From NCBI GenBank assembly GCA_011526085.1, contig WYBC01000030.1, positions 114,092 to 178,091 of the forward strand: DNA of 64,000 nucleotides, read 5' to 3'. Position numbers and translations under genes: made by a program. Source of the DNA: Lysobacter sp. GTDB taxonomy: Bacteria; Pseudomonadota; Gammaproteobacteria; Xanthomonadales; Xanthomonadaceae. Shown piece by piece: positions 31,515 through 47,954 of this stretch. How positions within the stretch are numbered: the first letter of the stretch is position 1; each line of letters begins with the position of its first letter. The notes under the pieces were generated by a model, which was not told where the DNA came from, made no database searches, and was given only the letters and a program-made list of their open reading frames with translations.

Positions 31515-32441
31515 ATGACCGAGTGGTACTACAGCGACGCACAGCGTCAACAACATGGCCCGGTGACGCCCGGCGATCTGGCCGCGATGCACACCAAGGG
31601 CCAACTGCCGCCGGACACCCTGGTCTGGCGCGAAGGCATGTCCGAATGGAAGCCGTGGCGGGACATGATCCGCGAAGTGGTCGTCGGCGGCATGCCGGAC
31701 GACCCGCGCGCCGAGGCGCTGGTGAAGGCCGCGGAAGCCGCGCCGGACGATGGCGCCTACCGCCCGTATGCCATCGCCGAGCCGTCGCCCTACGCGCCGC
31801 CGCAGGCCCGGGTGGACACGAGCGCGGCGGTGATCGCCGGCGGCCATGTGGTCTATGCCGGCTTCTGGAAACGCGTGGCGGCCTATTTCATCGACTACTT
31901 CGTGGTCACCGCGCTCACCTACGCACTGATGATCCCGGTCGGGATCGTCGCCGGGATCGGCATGGGCGCGTCGGCCACGTCGAACGACCCGTTCGCCAGC
32001 GGCCTGGGTGTGGCCTTCCTGGGGCTGATCTACCTGATCTCGTTCACGATTCCGGCCCTCTACTTCGCCTGGATGCACTCCTCGGGCCATCAGGCCACGC
32101 TCGGCAAGATGGCGGTGGGGATCAAGCTGGTCCGCGCCGACGGCGAGCGGGTGAGCTTCTGGCGCGCCTTCGGCCGCCTGTTCGCGACCATCCTCAGCAG
32201 CCTGATCCTGATGATCGGATACCTGATGGCGGCCTTCACGGAGCGCAAGCAGGCCCTGCACGACATGGTCTGCGACACCCTCGTGGTCGACAAATGGGCC
32301 TATACCGACCACCCCGAATGGCAGCGCGAGGAGCTGGGCACGGTCACCGTCGTCATCCTGGTGCTGGCGGGCTTGGCCATGTTCGGCCTGATCGCGCTGT
32401 TCGCGACCGTGGGCGCGATGCTGGCCGGCGGCATCCGCTGA
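31515..32441 (+). CDS. GYF_2-RDD fusion membrane protein
   Basis: A 308-residue protein: GYF_2/DUF4339 domain at 1-55 (EWYYSDAQRQQHGPVTPGDL...WREGMSEWKPW), linker, then an RDD domain (about 115-260) with the Arg/Asp signature WKRVAAYFIDYFVV and three to four membrane helices, ending with GKMAVGIKLVRADG. A final hydrophobic helix closes the protein. RDD proteins have been linked to ion transport or membrane integrity, but the role is open. It is the third GYF-type gene between smg and topA. Confidence 0.85.
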   Translation: MTEWYYSDAQRQQHGPVTPGDLAAMHTKGQLPPDTLVWREGMSEWKPWRDMIREVVVGGMPDDPRAEALVKAAEAAPDDGAYRPYAIAEPSPYAPPQARVDTSAAVIAGGHVVYAGFWKRVAAYFIDYFVVTALTYALMIPVGIVAGIGMGASATSNDPFASGLGVAFLGLIYLISFTIPALYFAWMHSSGHQATLGKMAVGIKLVRADGERVSFWRAFGRLFATILSSLILMIGYLMAAFTERKQALHDMVCDTLVVDKWAYTDHPEWQREELGTVTVVILVLAGLAMFGLIALFATVGAMLAGGIR

Positions 32442-32593
32442 ACGGGCGCTCGACGGACCCGGTCCGCGGCCCGGGTCGAAGCTGAACAGGGCGTCCGCCC
32501 GACGCTGCCGCGGGCCCGTCGGGCCGCCCTGTCCGAACTGTCCGCTTGACACGGGCAGGCCGGACGTGACACCACTAAAAAAAGAGAACTGAC

Positions 32594-32620
32594 CGACGCC
32601 CGGGCTTCCCCCGGGCGTCG
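32594..32620. terminator. Strong hairpin between the GYF-RDD gene and topA
   Basis: CGACGCCCGGG pairs with CCCGGGCGTCG in an 11-bp stem with a 5-nt loop. An A-run (CTAAAAAAAG) lies about 20 bp upstream, so a T-run follows the hairpin if read on the minus strand. It could end the GYF operon or reduce read-through into topA. Confidence 0.55.
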
Positions 32621-32713
32621 CCATCTGGTCGGACGCCCCGGGAACGCCCCGTGGCGGCCGGCGGTTGCCGCCTCCGCCCGTCGGTCGCGGCCTTTCCGGA
32701 TCCCCCGCTCGCA

Positions 32714-35335
<2,622 letters not shown>

Positions 35336-35371
35336 TCCCGGCGCTGCACGTCCGCGCCGGTTGAGGTCGGC

Positions 35372-36262
35372 ATGTCGCTTGCGGACTGGCTCCGGCGTCG
35401 TCGGCACCAGCGGGCCCTGCGCGCGCTGGCGCGCTGGCTGCCGCAGCCGCCCGGGCATTTCTATTCGCCGGTGACCGATCCCGACGCGCTGGCCGCGGAC
35501 GCGCCGCGGCTGTGGCCGTCGACGGCGGACGCGCCCGGCATCGAGTTCGACGACGACGGCCAGCGCCGATGTCTGCGCGACCTCTTTCCGTCGCTGCTCG
35601 CCGAGTTCGATTACCCCCGCTGCGCTGCCGCCGACCCGCGCGGTTTCCATCTCGACAACGGCCAGTTCGGCGAGGTCGACGCACGCATCCTGTTCGCGCT
35701 GCTACGGCATTGGCGCCCGGCGCGGATGGTCGAGGTCGGCAGCGGCTTTTCCACCCTGCTCGCCGCCGACGTCAACCGGCGCTGGCTCGGCGGCGCGATG
35801 CGGCTGACCGCGATCGAGCCCTACCCGCGCGATTTCCTGCACGGCCTCGACGGTCTGCAGTCCCTGCGCGTGGAGCGCGTGCAGGACACGCCGTCGGCCG
35901 TGTTCGCCGAGCTTGAGGCCGGCGACGTGCTGTTCGTCGATTCCTCGCACGTGCTGAAGACCGGCAGCGATCTCGTCCATCTGCTCACGCGCGTGCTGCC
36001 GACGCTGCGTCCCGGCGTGCGCGTGCACTTCCACGATGTCTTCCTGCCCGACGACTACCCGCCGACATGGGCGATCGATGAGAACCGCGGCTGGAACGAG
36101 CAGTACGCGCTGCAGGCCATGCTCGCGGCGAATCCGCGCTGGCGCGTGGTGTTCGCGGCGCACTACGCGCTGACCCGCCTCGCCGATGACGCCCGTGCCG
36201 CTTTCGGCGACCACGCCGGCCAGCCGTGGCAGGCGGGCAGTCTGTGGTTGCAGCGGGTCTGA
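35372..36262 (+). CDS. Class I SAM-dependent methyltransferase family protein
   Basis: A 296-residue protein with a methyltransferase fold: VEVGSGFSTLLAADV (SAM-binding glycine motif), then DVLFVDSSHVLKTGSD and HFHDVFLPDDYP. The N-terminal 100 residues are Arg/Leu-rich with no signal peptide. It resembles methyltransferases found in polysaccharide clusters, but there is no sugar gene beside it. It is probably transcribed with or after topA (36 bp gap). Confidence 0.75.
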   Translation: MSLADWLRRRRHQRALRALARWLPQPPGHFYSPVTDPDALAADAPRLWPSTADAPGIEFDDDGQRRCLRDLFPSLLAEFDYPRCAAADPRGFHLDNGQFGEVDARILFALLRHWRPARMVEVGSGFSTLLAADVNRRWLGGAMRLTAIEPYPRDFLHGLDGLQSLRVERVQDTPSAVFAELEAGDVLFVDSSHVLKTGSDLVHLLTRVLPTLRPGVRVHFHDVFLPDDYPPTWAIDENRGWNEQYALQAMLAANPRWRVVFAAHYALTRLADDARAAFGDHAGQPWQAGSLWLQRV

Positions 36263-36350
36263 TGATTGCGGCCGATGGGGTCGCTGAACCGGTGCGAACA
36301 TCATGCCGGCGCCTCTTTTCCGCCCAGCGCCGACGGCGCATGATGCGTCC

Positions 36351-37040
36351 ATGCGTCCCGTCGCCGCCCTCTGCTGCCTGCTGATCGCGACCGCCCTGGG
36401 CGGTCCACGGACCGTGCATGCCGCGGACGATGTCGTGATCTACCGCTGCACCGACGGCAAAGGCCGTCTGACCCTGCGCGACTCGCCCTGCGCGAAGGGC
36501 GAACGCCAGGAAACCCGCAGCATGGTGCGTCCGAAGGACGCGCCGCCGCGCGCGCCGTCGCCGCTGCCGTCGCAGAACGTGGTCGCGGCCGCATCGCCGC
36601 CACCGCAGGTGATCGTGATCAACGCGCCGCGGCCGCTCTACGAATGCGTGACGCCCGACAACGCCCGCTATTTCAGCGAAAGCGCGGAAGGCAATCCCAG
36701 GCAGGTCCCCGCCTGGACGTTGGGTGCGCCTCTGTTCGCGCGCGTGCCCACCGGCGAACCGGGCCGGATCGATTTCCAGGTGGAGAACGGACGCGTCAGC
36801 GGCAATTACAGCAGCGGTAGCCTCGGCTCGGTCGTGGTGCCGACCGCCGCCGCTTACGGCGCGACCACTTGGATTCGCGACGCCTGCTTTCCGCTGCCGC
36901 CGGGCGAAGTCTGCGCGCGGGTGCGCGATCGCCGCGACGAACTGCGGCGACGCTTCGTCATCGCCCAGCCGTCGGAGCGCGCCGCGCTGGGGCGCGAGGA
37001 GCGCAGCATCGAGGCCCGCCTGAACCAGGATTGCCGCTGA
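36351..37040 (+). CDS. Exported DUF4124 domain protein
   Basis: A 229-residue protein with a signal peptide (ALCCLLIATALGG...VHAAD) and a DUF4124 domain (VVIYRCTDGKGRLTLRDSPCAKG). A Pro-rich spacer and a C-terminal domain with paired Cys follow. DUF4124 proteins are periplasmic and of unknown role. ATG 36351 (MRPVAALCC) is used, not the upstream in-frame ATG, because it gives a proper signal peptide. The next paralogue starts 1 nt after its stop. Confidence 0.8.
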   Translation: MRPVAALCCLLIATALGGPRTVHAADDVVIYRCTDGKGRLTLRDSPCAKGERQETRSMVRPKDAPPRAPSPLPSQNVVAAASPPPQVIVINAPRPLYECVTPDNARYFSESAEGNPRQVPAWTLGAPLFARVPTGEPGRIDFQVENGRVSGNYSSGSLGSVVVPTAAAYGATTWIRDACFPLPPGEVCARVRDRRDELRRRFVIAQPSERAALGREERSIEARLNQDCR

Positions 37041-37041
37041 G

Positions 37042-37665
37042 ATGAGCCGTCTTCGATCATGCGTTCCGATGCTGCTTCTGCTGGCCGCGTGGCCGTCGGC
37101 GGTCGTCGTCGCGCAGGACGGCATGACGATCTACCGCTGCGTCGATGCGGCCGGTGCCGTCACCCTGCAGAACGATGTGCCGTGTCCGCAGGGCAGCACC
37201 CAGACCATCCGCAAGGTCGGCGCACTGCCGACCCTGCCCGCGCCGCAGGTCGCCGCGCCGCCGCCCAGACCGGCTGCGCCCAAGCCTGCCGCCGCTGCCG
37301 CAGCGGTGCCGCCGCCCGTACCTTCTGCACCGCCCACGAAGCGCGGACCGCCGCCACCGCTGTTCCAGTGCCGCACCTGGGACGACCGCGACTATCTCGG
37401 CGACACCGAAACGCCGCCCGCGGCCTGCGTGCCGCTGGAAACCGTCGGCATCGACGGTTCGTCCACGCTCGCCGCCGGACAGGCCTGCGAAATGCGCCGC
37501 GACGCCTGCATCCCGGTGCCCGCCGAGCAGTTGTGCGCGGCGTGGAAGAAACGCATGGACGAGGCGGAATTCCGCTGGAAGTTCGGCGGCAGCCGCAACG
37601 ACGACCGCAAGGCCGAATTCGACCGCGCCACCCGGGTGTATCGCGACAGTACCTGCGCGGGTTGA
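37042..37665 (+). CDS. Exported DUF4124 domain protein (paralogue)
   Basis: A 207-residue protein with a signal peptide ([17 protein letters not shown]) and a DUF4124 domain ([21 protein letters not shown]). A Pro/Ala linker and a Cys-containing C-terminal domain ([19 protein letters not shown]) follow, the latter similar to its upstream neighbour (DACFPLPPGEVCARVRDRR). The two are tandem duplicates transcribed together. Function unknown. Confidence 0.8.
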   Translation: MSRLRSCVPMLLLLAAWPSAVVVAQDGMTIYRCVDAAGAVTLQNDVPCPQGSTQTIRKVGALPTLPAPQVAAPPPRPAAPKPAAAAAAVPPPVPSAPPTKRGPPPPLFQCRTWDDRDYLGDTETPPAACVPLETVGIDGSSTLAAGQACEMRRDACIPVPAEQLCAAWKKRMDEAEFRWKFGGSRNDDRKAEFDRATRVYRDSTCAG

Positions 37666-37759
37666 ACCGGCCTGCGAAGCACCGGGAGCGTCGAAACGCC
37701 CCCGGTGCCGGTCGAACGATCCGAACGAAATCGCTCGTCCCTCTCGTGGACCAAGCCGA

Positions 37760-39223
37760 TTACGGAATCGGACCGGTCGGACAGCTGAAGGTGCTGCTGC
37801 GCGACACCGAGCCGTAGGCGTTGGTGACCGTCACCGTCACCGTGGGGCGCGAGCCGGCCGTGCAACGCCCCATGTAGTAGGTGTTGCCGGAGCCATTCGG
37901 CCAGCGGATCGTCGCCGGGGTCGCCGAGCTGTAGCTCACTTCGCACCAGTACATGCCGCCGCCGCTGTTGCCGTAATCGGGGCAGACGAAGCTGGTGATG
38001 GTCGGCGGCGTGCCGCCGCCACCGCCGCCGCCGAGCGTGTACAGCAGGCGGTTGGGCGAACCGGTGCCCGGGTTGGTCACGACATTCGGCGTCGAGGCGT
38101 TGATCAGCGCGGTGGCGACCTGCGCGGGCGTCGCCGACGGACTGTTCGCCAGATGCAGGGCGGCCGCGCCAGCGACGTGCGGCGATGCCATCGAGGTGCC
38201 GCTGAGCACGGCGCTGGCCGAGGTGTTGGCGATGCCGGCCGAGGTGATGCCGCCGCCCGGCGCGAACATGTCGAGGCACGTGCCGACGTTCGAGAACGAC
38301 GAACGCGCGTCGTTGCTGTCGGTCGAGCCGATGGTCAGCGCGTTGGCGACGCGGGCCGGCGAATAACCGCAGGCGTCGGCGCCGCTGCCGTTGCCCGCCG
38401 CGACCACCACCGTGACGCCGCTGTTGATCAAGTTGTTGACCGCGGTGTCGACCGAGGTGTTGGCGCCGCCGCCGAGGCTCATGTTGGCGACCGCGGGCAG
38501 CACCCGGTTGGCGGTGACCCAGTCGATGCCGGCGATGATCTCGGACCACGCGCCGCTGTTGCCGCAGCCGAAGACGCGCACCGGATGGATGGTGACGCCC
38601 TTGGCGATGCCCCAGGTGGTGCCGCCGACGGTGCCGGCGACGTGCGTCCCGTGTCCGTTGCAGTCGCTGGTGCCGCGGCCGTCGTCGGCGATCGCGCGGA
38701 AACCGTTGCCCATGCGCCCGGTGAACTCGGTATGGCCGGTCAGCACGCCGGTGTCGACGATGTAGGCGTGAACGCCGGTCGCGGTGGTGTTGTAGGTGTA
38801 GGTGCTGCTCAGCGGCAGATTGCGCTGGTCGACGCGATCGATGCCCCAGGTCGCGCCGCTCTGCGTCGGATTGATGGTGGCGACGCCGTCTTCCTCGACG
38901 TAGGCCACGCGCGGATCGGCCAGCAGGCGCGAGAGCGCCGCGTCGTCGGCCTCCACCACGAAGCCGCGCAACGCATGATCGTAGCTGCGCACCAGCTTGC
39001 TGCGATGCGCCGCCGCGATCTCGCGCGCGGCGACGGAGACGGTCGCGCCGCTGCCGCGTTCGCTGGCGAGACGCGCGGCGGTGTCCTTGAGCACCACGAT
39101 GTAGCGGCCTTCGATCGGCCGGTCGGCGGTGCGCAGTTCGCCCGCCATCGCGGGCATGACCGCTGCGCAGAACAGCGAGGCGCCGATGGCGGCCGACAGT
39201 CGGTTGATTCGTTTCATGTCCAT
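37760..39223 (-). CDS. Secreted S8 subtilisin-like serine protease with four-Cys C-terminal domain
   Basis: A 487-residue exported protease: signal peptide ([19 protein letters not shown]), I9 propeptide-like inhibitor (about 25-110, [11 protein letters not shown]), and an S8 catalytic domain with Asp in AYIVDTGV, His in [10 protein letters not shown] and Ser in [11 protein letters not shown] glycine run (GGGGGGG) links to an 85-residue C-terminal domain with four Cys ending CPTGPIP. The same domain ends the two M4 proteases nearby. AAGG precedes ATG 39223; ATG 39217 is an alternative. Proteinase K-like extracellular activity is expected. Confidence 0.92.
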   Translation of the reverse strand: MDMKRINRLSAAIGASLFCAAVMPAMAGELRTADRPIEGRYIVVLKDTAARLASERGSGATVSVAAREIAAAHRSKLVRSYDHALRGFVVEADDAALSRLLADPRVAYVEEDGVATINPTQSGATWGIDRVDQRNLPLSSTYTYNTTATGVHAYIVDTGVLTGHTEFTGRMGNGFRAIADDGRGTSDCNGHGTHVAGTVGGTTWGIAKGVTIHPVRVFGCGNSGAWSEIIAGIDWVTANRVLPAVANMSLGGGANTSVDTAVNNLINSGVTVVVAAGNGSGADACGYSPARVANALTIGSTDSNDARSSFSNVGTCLDMFAPGGGITSAGIANTSASAVLSGTSMASPHVAGAAALHLANSPSATPAQVATALINASTPNVVTNPGTGSPNRLLYTLGGGGGGGTPPTITSFVCPDYGNSGGGMYWCEVSYSSATPATIRWPNGSGNTYYMGRCTAGSRPTVTVTVTNAYGSVSRSSTFSCPTGPIP

Positions 39224-39493
39224 TCCTTTCCTTGTGATTGATATGAGTGACGCATCGGTACGGCGCGCACGATGAACGTGCCTCCTTCGCCGCAGCGGAT
39301 CGGGCGCGATGCCAAGGAAAGAGATCAGCCCATCCCTGGCCGGTGGCCGCATGCGACGGCCCGCGTGATCCACCGGTCAGAGTCTAGGAATGCGATGTGA
39401 ACGTTGGGCGAATTCGACGCGCGCGCCGTGTTTGCTGCGTTGCCGCAACACGTGCGCCGCGATTCGCTCCCGGGGACGGAAGCGGGAGATCGA

Positions 39494-41266
39494 TCACCGT
39501 TCGGCCAATGCCTCGCGCAGCGCCATGGAGCCCTTCGCGCGCAGCACACCGCGCGGGTCGGGCGCGGCCCGCGCGCGCGCCGCCGCCGCCTTCGTCGCCG
39601 CGCGCTTCGTGGTGGCATCGCGCGGCTTCGCGGCCATGCCGCCCGCGGCGAGGAAGGCCGCGCGCACCGCGGGATCGGTGGCGACGTGGAACTCGATTTC
39701 GTCGATCAGGCTCGGCGGCGGCGCCGGGCCTCGCACCGCCGCGGCGCGCACGCCGCCGCGCGTCGTTTCGCCGGCGGCGAACATCTTCGTCGCCGCCGTG
39801 GCCAATTGCTTCGGCGTGAGCTCGGGCAGATAGGGCTGCAGCCGCGCCCAGTCGGCAGCGGCGGTGCTGCGGCTGGGCGCGCGCGATGCGCTGCGCATCA
39901 CCGCGCCGCCGAACGCCGGCAGCGGCGCGGCCAGCAGTGCCGCGGCATCGACGAGACCCGGGCCGTAACGCCCGGTGTTCCAGCCGGGCACCTTGCGGCA
40001 ATGCGTCTTCAGCAGATCCATGAACACCGAGGCGAGGCGTCCGCCGTAGCGCGCGCGCAGCGCGGCCACGCCGTGGCGCTGCAGCCACAGCGCGCAGACG
40101 CCGGCGGTGGTGGCGGTGGCGTAGGACGTGCCGGAACTGCGTTCGGTGTCGAACCGCAGCGCGCCCGAGACCTTGTGCGCATGGGCGCGCCACACCGATT
40201 CGCCGGGCGCGGTGATGTCCACCGCCGCGCCCGAGGCCGAACCGCGCCAGGGTTTCGTGTCGGCGTTGCTCGCGGCCACGCCGACCACGCTGTCGAGCTT
40301 CGCCGGATAGACCACGAACGGCCATTGATTGCCGGCCGCGGCGAGCAGGATCAGGCCGTCGGCGATCACGCGGTCGACGGCGCGTTCGAGCGCGCGTCCG
40401 GCCCAGGGGCCGCCGAGGCTCATCGACACGACATGGCAGCCGCGATCGCGCGCGCGATACAGCGCTTCGGCGACGTTGGCGAAATCGAAATGGATCACCG
40501 AATCCGATACCCGCAGCGGCACCACTTCGGCGCCGGGCGCGACGCCGTGCAGATCCGTCGCGCCGCTGAAGATCACGCTGGCGGTGGCGGTGCCGTGGCC
40601 GGGATGCGAGCCGGTCATCGGGTCGCGCGGATCGGCCGCATCGGCGACGAAGTCGTAGCCATCGGCGATGCGCAGCCGCGGCCCCGCGATCTGCGGATGC
40701 GCGGTGTAGCCGGTGTCCGGATGGCCCACGCGCACGCCGGCGCCGGTGACGCCGAACTGCGCGCGCGCGCGGTCCGCGCCCACCGCCTTCAGCGACCAGT
40801 CGCGCGGCAGCGAGCCCGGCAGATGGCGGTCGCCGCCGCCGCTGGCACTTTTCATCGTCACCTGCGGTTCCGGCGCGGTGGCGGGAATGCGCACCGCCGG
40901 TTCGCAGTCGGCCACCAGCGGATGCGGGCGCAGCGCATGCACCGCGTTCCAGGCCTCGGCCACGCTGACCCGTTGGCCTTCGGGAAACGCCACCAGCACG
41001 TCGCTCGCACCCTTGCCCAGCGGACGGGCGATGGACTTCGCCGTCGTCAACGCCGCGAACGCGGGCACGTCGGCGCGCAGCTGCGCGATGATCTTCCTGC
41101 GTTCCGTCGCGGACAGCGGATCGCCGAGATCGAGGATGAGCCCGCGGACCACGGGGCCGTTCCCGACCGTCGATGTCGACCCGGGTTTGGACGGGCGCTT
41201 CGACGGACGTTTCGGGGCGGACTTCGCCGTTTTCTTCGCCGCGCGTTTCGATGCGGTGGTCGCCAT
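39494..41266 (-). CDS. S8 family serine peptidase without signal peptide
   Basis: A 590-residue subtilisin-fold protein. The triad is Asp in GHPDTGY, His in PGHGTATAS and Ser in GTSYATATTAG. There is no signal peptide; the first 30 residues are Lys/Ser/Pro-rich (KRAAKKTAKSAPKRPSKRP), and the C-terminus is Ala/Arg-rich. It is therefore probably cytoplasmic or released by a non-classical route. A second domain of about 130 residues follows the protease domain. The start at 41266 has AGGAAG about 10 nt upstream; the longer open frame beyond it lacks support. Confidence 0.85.
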   Translation of the reverse strand: MATTASKRAAKKTAKSAPKRPSKRPSKPGSTSTVGNGPVVRGLILDLGDPLSATERRKIIAQLRADVPAFAALTTAKSIARPLGKGASDVLVAFPEGQRVSVAEAWNAVHALRPHPLVADCEPAVRIPATAPEPQVTMKSASGGGDRHLPGSLPRDWSLKAVGADRARAQFGVTGAGVRVGHPDTGYTAHPQIAGPRLRIADGYDFVADAADPRDPMTGSHPGHGTATASVIFSGATDLHGVAPGAEVVPLRVSDSVIHFDFANVAEALYRARDRGCHVVSMSLGGPWAGRALERAVDRVIADGLILLAAAGNQWPFVVYPAKLDSVVGVAASNADTKPWRGSASGAAVDITAPGESVWRAHAHKVSGALRFDTERSSGTSYATATTAGVCALWLQRHGVAALRARYGGRLASVFMDLLKTHCRKVPGWNTGRYGPGLVDAAALLAAPLPAFGGAVMRSASRAPSRSTAAADWARLQPYLPELTPKQLATAATKMFAAGETTRGGVRAAAVRGPAPPPSLIDEIEFHVATDPAVRAAFLAAGGMAAKPRDATTKRAATKAAAARARAAPDPRGVLRAKGSMALREALAER

Positions 41267-41421
41267 CTGCCTGCTTCCTGTGCATGGTCGGCGCTGCCGG
41301 GGACAGCAGCATACCGCCGGCCGCGGCCGTGCAGGAATGCGCGGGAACCGCAGACCGGTATCGTCCGGGTCGCGGATGCGGCGCAGTCGCACCGTATCCG
41401 CCGGACGCCCGGTCGAGCGCG

Positions 41422-43494
41422 TCAGTGGTGGCCGTTGCCGACCGAACCGCCCTGACCGTCGGGCAACAGCACGCGGACGTTCTGCATCATGCCCTGATCC
41501 TCGTGATCGAGGATGTGGCAATGCAGCACGTACTCGCCGATGTAGCGCTGATAGCGCGTGCGCACGTACAGCGTGTAACCCGATTTCACGAACAGCGTGT
41601 CCTTCCAGGTGCCCTGCGTGTTGTCGTAATCGGGCACGCCGCTGCCCGCGACGCTGACATCGCGGCCGGTCGCGTTGTCGATGATCCGCGAGATCTGGAA
41701 CGGATTCACGTGGATGTGGAACGGATGGCTGCCCAGTCCCGAGGTGAGCGTCCATTCCTCCACGTTGCCGAGGATCAGGTCGCGCGCGGTGGCCGGGTCG
41801 TAGGACTGGCCATCCACCATGAACTTGCCGTTGGCGATGTTGAATTCCATGGTCTGTCCGGAATTCGGCGTCAGCTCGACGGTGGTGATGGTGGCATGCG
41901 GCACGAACGCATCCAGCCGCAGGCCGCGGTCGAGATCGGCGATCACCTTCGCCTTCACGTCGTCCGGCATCCAGCGCTCCGCCGAGCGCTTCAGCGTTGC
42001 GCGCAGATACGCTTCGGGGTCGTTGCCGACCGGCAGACCGGGATTCACCGACACCGTGCCCAGCAGGCGCCGGCTCTCGGCGTCGCCGGAGACGGAGCCC
42101 GACGCCGGAATGCTGTCGTCGATGACGCAGTACTCGCCGGCCGCCGGGAACACCATCAGCAGATCGCTGCGATAACCGGGCTGCAGGATCGTCTGCGTCC
42201 TGCGGATCGTCTGCGCGTGGGTGAGGCCGTCGCTCGCGATCTCGAACTGCGGCAGCGCGTCACCCACGCAGTTCTGCGAAATCCATTTCGGATGGTCGGA
42301 GAGTCGCAGCAGCGTCTGCGGATCCGCGTTCCTGCGCATCGGCACGAACTTCAGGGCGATCGAATCGCGGATGCCGGCATGGATGTTGCGCCAGCGCTCG
42401 ACGCGACCGGCTTCGGCGTCGGTGAAGCGCGGCAGGATCTGGCCGTTGATGCTGGTGTAGCGGTTCGATTCCTTCCAGGAGGATGGCCCGAACAGGCTGT
42501 AGTTCGGCAGCGTGGTGCCGACCGGCACGCCGCCGCTGGCATCGGTGTTGACGGCGACGCCGGTGTAGCCTTCGATCTGGCCGGTGTCGCCCTCGTCGCA
42601 CACCCAGTCGACGACGTTCACGACCGGATTGCCTTTCGAATCGACGCCCTTGGCCATCCTCACCTTCACCTGGTCCACGTCGTTGCGGCAGGCGTATTGC
42701 ACCTGCTGGAACAGCACCAGGCGTTCGCGGTACGCGGTGCCGGCCTCGTCGCGCAGCAGGGTGTCGATGTCGCCGTTGCGGGTCGGCGTCGGCGAGCGGT
42801 CGCCATGGATGATCAGCGCGCCGGCCATGCCGCTGGCGACCTGCAGCGCGGTGGAGCCGTGCAGATGCGGGTGATACCAGAACGTGCCCGCCGGATGCGT
42901 CGCCGGAATGTTGTATTCGTATTCGAACGACACTTTGGGTTTGATCGTGATCAGCACGTTGTCGCTGTTGCCCGACGGGCTGACCCAGAGGCCATGCGAG
43001 TGCAGGTTGGTCGAATTGAAGCAGTGCGGCGTATTGATCCCGCCCGGTGGCGGTTTGCAGCCGGGCTGCGGCTCCAGCTGGTTGTTCAGGCCCACGCGGA
43101 TGGTGTCGCCGGGATTGGCGCGCTGGGTCGGTGCGACGAACGGCGTGAACGGATTCGGCGCGGCGCCCTCGGCGACGTAGCTGCGCAGGCGCACGCGATC
43201 GAAGCGCTGGGTCGCGGGGTTGTAGATGCGGCCGTCGGTGAGTCGGATGTTCAGCAGCGGATCCTTGTCGGGATCGGCCCCTTCCTCCAGGCGTGCGGCC
43301 TGCAGCAGCCGCGGGCCGGTCGTGCGTGCGCGCAGCATCGGCACCAGGACCGGGTCGACGACGATGCGGTTGGCCGGTGGCTCGGCGGGTGTGCCGTCGG
43401 CGGCGAACGCGGGTGCCGCGATGCTGGCGGTGGCCAACATCGCCAGCGCGAGCGAGCGGTGGGCGAACGGGACGGTATGCGTACGGTGAACCAT
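41422..43494 (-). CDS. Multicopper oxidase, exported
   Basis: A 690-residue periplasmic or secreted oxidase with a signal peptide (SLALAMLATASIAAPAFAAD). Copper ligands are present in all four motifs: HSHG, WYHPHLHG, HPFHIH and HCHILDHEDQGM, where the last supplies the type 1 site with Met as axial ligand. It is longer than CueO (about 500) owing to insertions in the middle domains. Perfect AAGGAGA lies 7 nt before the ATG. Possible roles are copper tolerance, manganese or phenol oxidation; the sequence does not decide. Confidence 0.92.
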   Translation of the reverse strand: MVHRTHTVPFAHRSLALAMLATASIAAPAFAADGTPAEPPANRIVVDPVLVPMLRARTTGPRLLQAARLEEGADPDKDPLLNIRLTDGRIYNPATQRFDRVRLRSYVAEGAAPNPFTPFVAPTQRANPGDTIRVGLNNQLEPQPGCKPPPGGINTPHCFNSTNLHSHGLWVSPSGNSDNVLITIKPKVSFEYEYNIPATHPAGTFWYHPHLHGSTALQVASGMAGALIIHGDRSPTPTRNGDIDTLLRDEAGTAYRERLVLFQQVQYACRNDVDQVKVRMAKGVDSKGNPVVNVVDWVCDEGDTGQIEGYTGVAVNTDASGGVPVGTTLPNYSLFGPSSWKESNRYTSINGQILPRFTDAEAGRVERWRNIHAGIRDSIALKFVPMRRNADPQTLLRLSDHPKWISQNCVGDALPQFEIASDGLTHAQTIRRTQTILQPGYRSDLLMVFPAAGEYCVIDDSIPASGSVSGDAESRRLLGTVSVNPGLPVGNDPEAYLRATLKRSAERWMPDDVKAKVIADLDRGLRLDAFVPHATITTVELTPNSGQTMEFNIANGKFMVDGQSYDPATARDLILGNVEEWTLTSGLGSHPFHIHVNPFQISRIIDNATGRDVSVAGSGVPDYDNTQGTWKDTLFVKSGYTLYVRTRYQRYIGEYVLHCHILDHEDQGMMQNVRVLLPDGQGGSVGNGHH

Positions 43495-43511
43495 GACGAA
43501 TCTCCTTGTCT

Positions 43512-43567
43512 GGTCGGAACGGCCTGATCGGAACGGCTCGATCGGAATGATGCGATCGAATGCAGCG
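43512..43567. repeat. Four degenerate 14-bp tandem repeats upstream of the oxidase gene
   Basis: Units GGTCGGAACGGCCT, GATCGGAACGGCTC, GATCGGAATGATGC and GATCGAATGCAGCG run head to tail from 43512 to 43567, decaying away from the gene. They lie 18-73 nt upstream of the multicopper oxidase start, in its leader or promoter. Confidence 0.55.
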
Positions 43568-43648
43568 GCGCACGCACGGACTGAACCGTACGGAATCTGC
43601 TGTCGGACGAACCCCTGTGGCGTGTGGATGGCGGCCGCTTGGGACCGC

Positions 43649-43852
43649 ATGGCTACGATACGCCGAATCGCGCGCCACGGAGAATCCTATGCCCGCATCG
43701 ATGCCCGCGGCAGCTGTCGAAGCTGGCAGGTCGTCGCCGGCACGCTGTCGATGGCGGGACGGATCGCCGTCTCCGTCGACGGTGCGTTGCGGGATGGACG
43801 CGCGTCGCGCAGCGTCTCCCGGTCGATCGGCGCGCCCGCCGCAACGGCATGA
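43649..43852 (+). CDS. Possible small protein, doubtful
   Basis: A 67-residue open frame starting MATIRRIARHGESYARID in the 390-bp gap between the oxidase and M4 genes. Third codon positions are GC-rich but less so than in flanking genes, no clear ribosome site is seen, and no domain is recognised. The rest of the gap (43495-43886) holds only the 14-bp repeats and no other gene. Confidence 0.25.
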   Translation: MATIRRIARHGESYARIDARGSCRSWQVVAGTLSMAGRIAVSVDGALRDGRASRSVSRSIGAPAATA

Positions 43853-43886
43853 GCGTTGCGGCGGGCGACGCGGTGTCACGGACGTC

Positions 43887-45746
<1,860 letters not shown>

Positions 45747-45904
45747 CTAACGCGCGCGGTGTCGATCGGTTGACCGTAGCCGGTCCGGGGATTCGATGTC
45801 CGCACGCGCCGCCCGCATCGACATGGCGCGCCAACGCGCGCGGACCCGCCGGAGAGAAGGCTCTCCGACGGGTCCGCCTTGCTTGCGACGAAGCTTGCGA
45901 CGAA

Positions 45905-47863
<1,959 letters not shown>

Positions 47864-47954
47864 TCATCTCTCCGCAGCATGCCGCGTACGCGTCGCGGTC
47901 GCTGCGACGCGGGCGCCGCATCCCGATGGGCGGCGCGTGACGATGAACGAGCGG

